Shown in pieces: positions 58,003 through 64,000 of a stretch of 64,000 nt of DNA. The notes below the pieces were generated by a model. It did no database searches and was not told the DNA's origin. It saw only the letters and a program-made list of their open reading frames with translations. Each line of letters begins with the position of its first letter. The first letter of the stretch is position 1. This stretch comes from JBJHDF01 sp050486405 (GTDB lineage Bacteria > Pseudomonadota > Gammaproteobacteria > Pseudomonadales > Cellvibrionaceae), in the NCBI GenBank assembly GCA_050486405.1, contig JBJHDF010000006.1, positions 1 through 64,000 of the forward strand, read 5' to 3'. The position numbers and the translations under genes are program-made.

Positions 58003-59263
58003 AAACCCGGAAGATTAGACCTTTTTCCCGGTAATTTTTGATGTAGATGCCGTGCGAACCATCGCGCAGCACTTTTTTAATCAGAAACTCCCGCCCCAGT
58101 TCGCCCTTTTCAATTTTTGCCAAATCCAGAACCTGTTCCTTGAAATCCTGCGAAGCATTGACGTCGTGCACAACAATGACTCGCGGCAGGTGACGATAGC
58201 GCTTGTTGGTTTCCAATACGAAGGCCACCTGGTCGTTGACCAGTTGCACCAGGCTACCCGGGGGGTACAGGCCTACACATTTGATAAACTCCTGGGCCAG
58301 TTGATCGTCGAAGTGGGTACCGCGATCCTTGAAGATTATTTTCAGGGCATCGGTGGTGGGAATGGAAGGCGCGTAACAGCGGTCGGCTGTCATGGCGTCA
58401 TAGGCGTCGACGATGGCAACGATGCGTGCGTACTCGGAAATGCCGGCCGACTGCAGCTTGCGTGGATAACCGGTGCCGTCAATGCGTTCGTGGTGACTGT
58501 AGGCCACGTCCACCGCACCGTCATACATATTGGGCGATGACATCAACAGGTTGCGCCCGTGCACCGTGTGGGCGCGGATCACGCCAAATTCCTTGGGAGT
58601 AAGCGCACCGGGTTTGTTGAGAATTTCCGGTGGCACCCGCATCTTGCCCACATCGTGCAGCAACCCGCAGAGCCCCAATTTTTCCAGCTCCTTTTCGCTT
58701 TTGCCCAAATGGCGACCAAAGGCGATGGACAGAATGCACACATTCAGGCAGTGCTCGGATGTGTATTCGTCCTGATCCCGCATCTTGGACATCCACAACA
58801 GGGCGTCGGGGTTGCGCAACACACTCTGCACACAGTCGCGCACCGTGCTTTTGGCCTGCTCCGTGTCGACCACGCCGCGCAAGGCGGCTTCTTCCAGCAG
58901 GGTGCGGGTCAAACGGCGAGCCTCGCGGTAGACACCCAGGGCACGCTGGTGTTCCTCCCTGGCCGCCACCTTGTTGACGTAGTCGGTGCGCTTGCCGGCG
59001 GGCTTGTCAGAGAGCGTTGCCCGCTCTTCCGGGCGAACCCATTCACTCTGCACCTGATCCACCCAGACGTGGTCGCAGTAGTGAGCTACGGTATCGATAT
59101 CTTCCAGGGTTTCCAGGGTAAACCCCTGCATCAGAAAGGGCGTATCCAGCCAATCCCGGTCCAGCTTCGACACGTACATGCCGATCTTCAGCTCGGATAC
59201 ATGAATTTTCACCGAGCGCTGGGCAGAATCCACATATCCGGGACGGACTTCGCGGCTATCCAA
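58001..59263 (-). CDS. HD-GYP domain protein (probable cyclic-di-GMP phosphodiesterase)
   Basis: 420 residues. The N-terminal DUF3391 region (~15-115: VKIHVSELKIGMYVSKLDRDW) is typical of this subfamily. HD-GYP domain ~140-330 carries EHCLNVCILS, LLHDVGKMRVP with the HD pair, and SHHERIDGTGYP with the HHE and GYP motifs, so metal binding looks intact. C-terminal ~90 residues bind no recognised domain. It degrades cyclic-di-GMP in related proteins, affecting motility and biofilm. It stands convergent to the Cys-repeat gene and 105 bases after mazG. Confidence 0.93.
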   Translation of the reverse strand: MDSREVRPGYVDSAQRSVKIHVSELKIGMYVSKLDRDWLDTPFLMQGFTLETLEDIDTVAHYCDHVWVDQVQSEWVRPEERATLSDKPAGKRTDYVNKVAAREEHQRALGVYREARRLTRTLLEEAALRGVVDTEQAKSTVRDCVQSVLRNPDALLWMSKMRDQDEYTSEHCLNVCILSIAFGRHLGKSEKELEKLGLCGLLHDVGKMRVPPEILNKPGALTPKEFGVIRAHTVHGRNLLMSSPNMYDGAVDVAYSHHERIDGTGYPRKLQSAGISEYARIVAIVDAYDAMTADRCYAPSIPTTDALKIIFKDRGTHFDDQLAQEFIKCVGLYPPGSLVQLVNDQVAFVLETNKRYRHLPRVIVVHDVNASQDFKEQVLDLAKIEKGELGREFLIKKVLRDGSHGIYIKNYREKGLIFRV

Positions 59264-59368
59264 GGGTACCTCGCAGGCGCCTCGACCAGAAGGGCCGAGC
59301 TAAAGGGTTGACTGCTGTTATTTTAACCAATGGGAGCAGCTTGCACCAGCGACATCGGCTTTGACAGT

Positions 59369-60172
59369 TTATTCCCGGGCTCCGCTTTGGGTCTTGGCCT
59401 CTTCCCAGAGCCGGTCCAGTCCTTCCGCATCCATTTCGGACAAAGGCCTGTCACTGCGGGCTTCCATCTGCCTGAAACGCTGTTCAAACTTGCGATTGGC
59501 CCGGCGCAGGGCGGCTTCGGCGTCGATCCTGAGGAAGCGGCTGACATTGGTGACGGCGAACAACAGATCCCCCAGTTCGTCCTCCAGGGCGTCCCGGTCA
59601 CCGGCCTGCAGCGCCTGCTCCACCTCGCTCAATTCCTCCCGCACCTTGGCAATGGGGCCAGTGACCTCTTGCCAGTCAAAACCGACGGCGGCGGCGCGCT
59701 TTTGCAACTTGGCGGCCCGACTCAAGGCCGGCAGATTGAGGGGAATATCGTCCAGGATGCCGGCGGCGCCCTTGGCCTGCCGCTCCTCCTGCTTGATCGC
59801 CTCCCAGCGGGCCTTGATGGCCGGATCATCGTCGCCGCTGGTACCGGTGCGACTGTGCAGATCCCCGCCAGGAAAGACGTGCGGATGTCGGCGCACCAGT
59901 TTGGCGCACAATTCCATCACGATTTCGTCAAAGCTGAAACGCCCTTCCTCCACCCCCAACTGACTGTAGAAGATCACCTGAAACAACAGGTCTCCCAGTT
60001 CCTCCCGCAGGTGCGCCAGATCACCGCGCTCGATGGTGTCCACCACCTCGTAGGCTTCCTCCAGGGTGGAGGGCGCAATGCTGGCGTAGGTCTGTTTCTG
60101 GTCCCAGGGGCAGCCGTCCAGCGGGTCCCGCAGGCGGCTCATAAGGTACTGCAAGTCGTCGATGGTATACAT
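59369..60172 (-). CDS. mazG: Nucleoside triphosphate pyrophosphohydrolase MazG
   Basis: Hydrolyses nucleoside triphosphates to monophosphates, and in E. coli lowers ppGpp. 267 residues from the ATG at 60172 (MYTIDDLQYLMSRLRDPLDGCPWD); the longer ORF to 60352 adds non-family residues. Two MazG-fold halves: first with EEAYEVVDTIERGDLAHLREELGDLL (E-E-x-x-E and E-x-x-D metal motif), second with VREELSEVEQAL and ALEDELGDLLFAVTNVSR. Soluble and cytoplasmic. It is adjacent to but not overlapping the PepSY gene upstream. Confidence 0.96.
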   Translation of the reverse strand: MYTIDDLQYLMSRLRDPLDGCPWDQKQTYASIAPSTLEEAYEVVDTIERGDLAHLREELGDLLFQVIFYSQLGVEEGRFSFDEIVMELCAKLVRRHPHVFPGGDLHSRTGTSGDDDPAIKARWEAIKQEERQAKGAAGILDDIPLNLPALSRAAKLQKRAAAVGFDWQEVTGPIAKVREELSEVEQALQAGDRDALEDELGDLLFAVTNVSRFLRIDAEAALRRANRKFEQRFRQMEARSDRPLSEMDAEGLDRLWEEAKTQSGARE

Positions 60173-60219
60173 GGGTGGCTCCCGCACTGGCAGACGGGGC
60201 ATCTTAGCACAGCCGCTGT

Positions 60220-61725
60220 TCAGGCCCCGGTGCGCCACCGCGTGCTGCGCAGCCACACGCCCAGTCCTGCCAGGGTCAGGCTGAGCCCTAAAAACAACGC
60301 CAGCAGGGCATCGCGCTTTTCCCGCCCCAGGGGATGGGAGAGAAAACTCCATTTGTGCAGATACGAAAAAGAGTAGCCTTCCAGGCGGCCACCCGGGCTA
60401 TTGCGATCCACCAGCAGGCCGCTGGCGACATCGATAAACAGCCGATCCCAGGGCTGGTGATCCACCGCAACCTGCCATACCGGCAGGCGCTTGTTGCGGA
60501 AATCGTAGCCCTGGTCAAAGCGGGTAATTTCCTCCGTTGCCAACACCTGCTCCGGTGTCAGGCCCAGATAGTCCATGGCCAGGTGTCGCGCCACCTGTTC
60601 GTCGGTCAACTCGTCACTGCGACCCGCAGTGGAAAAGTAGCGGCCGCCGCGCTCCCGGGCTATGCCGTCGAAACGCTGCTGGCGGCCACCGTGATGGTGA
60701 TCGCCGTGCTGCTGGTCATCAGCCGTATTGTCCGCCGGCGCCAGGCTGGCCCGAAAATACAGCTCTCCCGCCACCGACAGCAGGTTGACGCCCTGCAGCG
60801 GCTGCTCGGGCAGCTCCAGTGCCGCCGCATCAAAGTCCAAGCTCTGAGAAAGCGACAGGGGTTGGGCAATATTGAAGTCCCGCTGGGGCGTGAAGTACTC
60901 GCTGTGCAGCAGGTGATAGAAGCCGCTGGCGGCAAAACCCAGCAGAGGTATCGACACCGTGTGGGCGAGAATGCGATGCCCGCGGCGCGCGGGAGTCAGC
61001 CCGCCCTTGCGCTTGACAGTGTGCAGCAGCACCAGACCGCTACCGAGCATGCCCAGCAGACAGGTCAGCAACAGTGCCAGTAACAGCACCCTCAGGTGAC
61101 GGACCTCCTCCAGCCAGGCGAAGGTGTGCAGGTTGCGAAACAACCATTGCACCCGCCGCTTCCAGTTGTCGCTGATATTGGCCAGGGCCATTGTTTCAGT
61201 GTGTACAAACAGCGTCAGGCCATCGTCGCCGGAGAAGCGAAGGCGATACACCGGCAGGAGGCGGTTCACCCAGGGGTATTCGCTGCTGTAGTCAGTCTGA
61301 AACGTGACTTCGTCCAGAGTGCGATCACTGTCGGGTAAATAGTGCGACGCCAACCAGCGCGCCAACTGCTCGTCGTATCCGCGCAGTTCGGCTCCCGTGG
61401 TAGGATCGAAGTAACGCCGGGGCGCCATGGTGTCGGTGGTGACCTGCAGCAGCGGCCCCTGGGGGGAAGGTACCAGTTTGACCACCTCGGCCTCACTCAC
61501 ACCCTCTTGTTCAAGCCGCTCCAGAATCGGCGCCACCCCCTGCAAATGCGCCACACTAAAGGTCTGCTGTGGTGCGCGATGCACATTGGACTGAGGTCCG
61601 GTCCAGGTCAGCAACACATGCAAAAAGCCCGACACGGCGAACAGCACCAGAGCCAGCAACGCCACCCAGATCACCGTGCGGTGCAGCAGAAAACCGGTTT
61701 GAATCAGACGCTTTTTTATTTTCAT
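60220..61725 (-). CDS. PepSY-domain membrane protein, possible siderophore/metal reductase
   Basis: 501 residues with four or five membrane helices: ~15-40, ~210-235, ~250-270 and ~472-490. PepSY-type stretches occur between them, for example AHLQGVAPILERLEQEGVSEAEVV and LTDEQVARHLAMDYLGL. A His-rich loop (DDQQHGDHHHGG, about 345-356) may bind metal. Proteins of this kind (PepSY_TM) often accompany iron-uptake receptors and are proposed to reduce ferri-siderophores at the inner membrane. It starts five bases past the stop of the receptor gene, so they form one operon. The reductase role is inferred. Confidence 0.8.
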   Translation of the reverse strand: MKIKKRLIQTGFLLHRTVIWVALLALVLFAVSGFLHVLLTWTGPQSNVHRAPQQTFSVAHLQGVAPILERLEQEGVSEAEVVKLVPSPQGPLLQVTTDTMAPRRYFDPTTGAELRGYDEQLARWLASHYLPDSDRTLDEVTFQTDYSSEYPWVNRLLPVYRLRFSGDDGLTLFVHTETMALANISDNWKRRVQWLFRNLHTFAWLEEVRHLRVLLLALLLTCLLGMLGSGLVLLHTVKRKGGLTPARRGHRILAHTVSIPLLGFAASGFYHLLHSEYFTPQRDFNIAQPLSLSQSLDFDAAALELPEQPLQGVNLLSVAGELYFRASLAPADNTADDQQHGDHHHGGRQQRFDGIARERGGRYFSTAGRSDELTDEQVARHLAMDYLGLTPEQVLATEEITRFDQGYDFRNKRLPVWQVAVDHQPWDRLFIDVASGLLVDRNSPGGRLEGYSFSYLHKWSFLSHPLGREKRDALLALFLGLSLTLAGLGVWLRSTRWRTGA

Positions 61726-61730
61726 AATTG

Positions 61731-63908
61731 TCAGAACCGATAGCGTGCGCCCAGGTAACCGCTTCTGGGCAGGCCCGGGCGGTATTCCACCTGGCCACTG
61801 GTGTTTTTGCTGGCATAGGTGGAGTAGCGTTCGTCGCTCAGATTTTCGATGCGGGCGTAGAATTCCAAATCGCCGAGTTCGTAACGGGCGCGAAGGTGAA
61901 ACAGGCTGTGGCCGCCGTAGGACTCGGTGTTGGTTTCATCCAGATAATAGCTACCCAGGCGTTCCATCTGCAGTTCCAGACGCAGGCCGCCCAGAGCCAG
62001 TGGTTGATAATGCAGGCTGATATTGCCGGCGTAACGCGGCGCCTGGGCCATATCGTTGCCGCTGTAATTCCGGGTGGCGGCGGGAGCGCAGACCGGCGGC
62101 GAACAGATATAACTGAAATCCCGGTACTCGTGTCGGTTCCAGGCCCAGGCCAGAGCCGTGCCCCACTCCCGGTTCAACTGGCTTTCCAGCCCCAGCTCCA
62201 ACCCACGATGGCGGGTCTGCCCGGCGTTGGTGGTGTGGCGCACTCCCTCCTCGATATAGCCGACAATATCGTCGCGAATGGCCATATGGTACACACTCGC
62301 CTCGTATTGCCATTCGGTGGCGCCCAGACCCAGTGTACCCCGCGTGCCCAGTTCCACGCTGTCGCTGCGTATGGGCTGCAGGCTGGTACTGTCGGCATTG
62401 GCACCGGCGCGGAACAGTTGTCCGGCGGTGGGCGTGCGGAAGCCGTGGCGGTAGTTGGTGTAGATATCCAGTCGCTCGCTCACCCGATACACCAACCCGG
62501 CCTTGGGGCTGACCTGATCAAAACTGACGCGCTGATCTTCGGGCCGGTGGTGCACAAAGGCCGGACGACCGGATTCAATCGGGCCAACCTGGGCCACGTC
62601 GGCATCCAGGCGGTCTTCGTAATCCAGGGTAAAATGGTCGTAGCGCAATCCCAGCGATGGGCGCAGTACCTCAAGCAGCTGCCACTCCAGGTGCACGTAG
62701 GGTGACAGGGACTCTTGCCTGGCGGCAAAGTCGTAATTGCGGCGACCGGTCAGCTCGTGGTCGACAAGATTCTTGCCGTCGCGCAGCACACTGATGCGAT
62801 CTTCCCGATAGCGCGACGGCGTCCTGTCCATATCCACCCCGGTAATGATCTGGCCATTGATGGCGGGAATATGGTAGCGATACTTGGCCAGCAGACCGTA
62901 GCTCTGGAATGAGTTGCTGTACACCTGGGGGTCGAACCCCATCATCCAGCTCGGCATCAGGTCCATCCGGTTGTCCCGGTAAAAGGGGGTCAGGGTCAGC
63001 AGTGTCTGCTCGCTCAGTTCCAGCGCCCACTCGCTGGACAGGCGCAGTGCATACACCTCCCGCTGTGCAATATCGCCCTGGAAGTAATTGCGGCGCCGGT
63101 CGCCGCGATAGTCCTCTTCATCCAGGCCCGACACACCGCTCTGCCCGATCCGGTTCCAGGCAACAATGGTTTTCACCTGCACCGCATCCATCACCGGCGT
63201 GTCCCAGCGCAGAGTGGCCGACTGACGATCGTAACCGGCGTGATCCCGGTAGCCCTGACTGTCGGTCACATTGAGATTCAAAATGACACCCGCTCCCTCA
63301 CCGCGACCGGCGCCGGCACTGAGCAGGGCGCGCGCCCAGCCGTGACTGCCCAGTTCGAGATCACCCGTCACTGCGGTGCCCTGCACCGGCGGCGGCGCGG
63401 TCAGGGTGTTGATGATGCCGCCAATGGCGTCGGAGCCGTACAGGGCCGACCCGGCACCGCGGGTGACTTCCACACCCACGGACTGTGAAATATTCACTTC
63501 ATAGAGGCCGTTGTGGTTGAAGTAACCGGTGGGCCGGGTGGGAATGCCATCCTCCATAAACAGATAGAGGCCGCCGGTGGTAATGGGCTGGCGGATGGCG
63601 GTCATATGCCCCTCGCCCCCCAGGTTGTTCACATGCACGCCCGGCACCCGGTTGAGCAGTTCCGCCGGGTGCGACGGCGCGACATTTTTTATGGACTCCT
63701 GATCCAGCACCGCCACCGATTCCGGCAGCTCGCGCCTGGAGCGCGCTTCCCGGGTACTGGTCACAACCAGGGTATCCTGCAGTTGCAGTGCCTCGGTGCT
63801 GGCCGAGGCCGGCGCTGTCGCGCAGAACACCACGGAAACACTCAAACATACCGCCGGCCATCGATTGTCAGGCAAACTCACGCCGCACTCCTGTTGATAA
63901 GCGTTCAC
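61731..63908 (-). CDS. TonB-dependent receptor (probable metal/siderophore uptake)
   Basis: 725 residues. Signal peptide ~1-37 (VVFCATAPASAS); TonB-box-like DTLVVTSTREAR ~45-56; plug ~60-175 (NVAPSHPAELLNRVPGVHVNNLGG, EVTRGAGSALYGSDAIGGIIN); then a beta barrel ending PRSGYLGARYRF. The plug carries the usual ending of siderophore/heme receptors, unlike the long sugar receptor at 33.3 kb. PepSY gene follows in the same operon, supporting a metal substrate. Ligand (iron chelate, heme or copper) cannot be told from sequence. An inverted repeat upstream (63946-63968) may be the control site. Confidence 0.9.
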   Translation of the reverse strand: MNAYQQECGVSLPDNRWPAVCLSVSVVFCATAPASASTEALQLQDTLVVTSTREARSRRELPESVAVLDQESIKNVAPSHPAELLNRVPGVHVNNLGGEGHMTAIRQPITTGGLYLFMEDGIPTRPTGYFNHNGLYEVNISQSVGVEVTRGAGSALYGSDAIGGIINTLTAPPPVQGTAVTGDLELGSHGWARALLSAGAGRGEGAGVILNLNVTDSQGYRDHAGYDRQSATLRWDTPVMDAVQVKTIVAWNRIGQSGVSGLDEEDYRGDRRRNYFQGDIAQREVYALRLSSEWALELSEQTLLTLTPFYRDNRMDLMPSWMMGFDPQVYSNSFQSYGLLAKYRYHIPAINGQIITGVDMDRTPSRYREDRISVLRDGKNLVDHELTGRRNYDFAARQESLSPYVHLEWQLLEVLRPSLGLRYDHFTLDYEDRLDADVAQVGPIESGRPAFVHHRPEDQRVSFDQVSPKAGLVYRVSERLDIYTNYRHGFRTPTAGQLFRAGANADSTSLQPIRSDSVELGTRGTLGLGATEWQYEASVYHMAIRDDIVGYIEEGVRHTTNAGQTRHRGLELGLESQLNREWGTALAWAWNRHEYRDFSYICSPPVCAPAATRNYSGNDMAQAPRYAGNISLHYQPLALGGLRLELQMERLGSYYLDETNTESYGGHSLFHLRARYELGDLEFYARIENLSDERYSTYASKNTSGQVEYRPGLPRSGYLGARYRF

Positions 63909-63945
63909 AGGGAAAGTGCGTGAATTATCCCGGCAGCCGGGCGGG

Positions 63946-63968
63946 GCGACAATGCGGCATATTGTCGC
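63946..63968. promoter_or_regulatory. Inverted repeat before the metal-type TonB receptor
   Basis: GCGACAAT, 7-base spacer GCGGCAT, ATTGTCGC, a perfect 8-bp inverted repeat about 38 bases upstream of the start. It does not match the Fur box. A second small palindrome, CTTGT-CGCA-ACAAG, follows at 63973-63986. Possibly operators of a metal-responsive repressor. Confidence 0.45.
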
Positions 63969-64000
63969 ACCCCTTGTCGCAACAAGAATTGGCCTGGGGT

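Overview
The window looks like the chromosome of a GC-rich, polysaccharide-degrading gammaproteobacterium of the Cellvibrionales type (Saccharophagus, Cellvibrio, Gilvimarinus, Marinimicrobium or Microbulbifer relatives). This is inferred from three things: the gammaproteobacterial gene order tilS-pyrG-kdsA-eno...ftsB-ispD-ispF-truD-pcm-nlpD-rpoS-fdxA-mutS, the many CBM6 modules with Ser-rich or Pro/Glu linkers, and the TonB-dependent receptors. No rRNA or tRNA gene was seen, so the genus is not fixed.

Layout. (1) 1-3.8 kb is an accessory block: the 5' part of a group II intron with a partial reverse transcriptase, an array of TGACCCCTTGATT repeats, a truncated Rhs C-terminal tip with a small membrane protein behind it, and a RelE-type toxin/antitoxin pair. 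(2) 4.0-13.4 kb is housekeeping: mutS and fdxA on the plus strand, then on the minus strand rpoS, nlpD, a DUF368 (PopT-like) transporter, pcm, truD, ispF, ispD and ftsB. surE, usually between truD and pcm, is missing. (3) 13.4-48.5 kb is a 35-kb beta-glucan (probably laminarin) utilisation island that separates ftsB from eno. It holds four GH16 glucanases, two GH3 beta-glucosidases, two GH5 glucanases with CBM6 modules, a large TonB-dependent receptor, and an operon of SapC, a cupin_8 protein, three flavin-dependent halogenase homologues and two DUF6445 proteins with a 2-oxoglutarate/Fe(II) oxygenase-like ligand set. A membrane-anchored AraC-type regulator lies near each edge. (4) 48.6-54.0 kb resumes the housekeeping run: eno, kdsA, pyrG, tilS. 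(5) 54-64 kb holds a pair of large palindromic intergenic repeats, an S9 peptidase with greB, a duplicated Cys-containing secreted protein, an HD-GYP protein, mazG, and an outer-membrane receptor with a PepSY membrane protein.

How the genes may work together (inference). Surface lipoprotein GH16 and GH5 enzymes would cut beta-1,3-glucan, the TonB-dependent receptor would import oligosaccharides, and the GH3 enzymes would finish them to glucose. The two membrane AraC regulators probably sense a glucan breakdown product. The least understood part is the receptor-SapC-cupin-halogenase-DUF6445 operon at 25.2-36.5 kb. No peptide synthetase or polyketide gene is nearby, so these oxidative enzymes appear to serve the uptake system rather than an antibiotic pathway. 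This operon is the best candidate here for an undescribed system.
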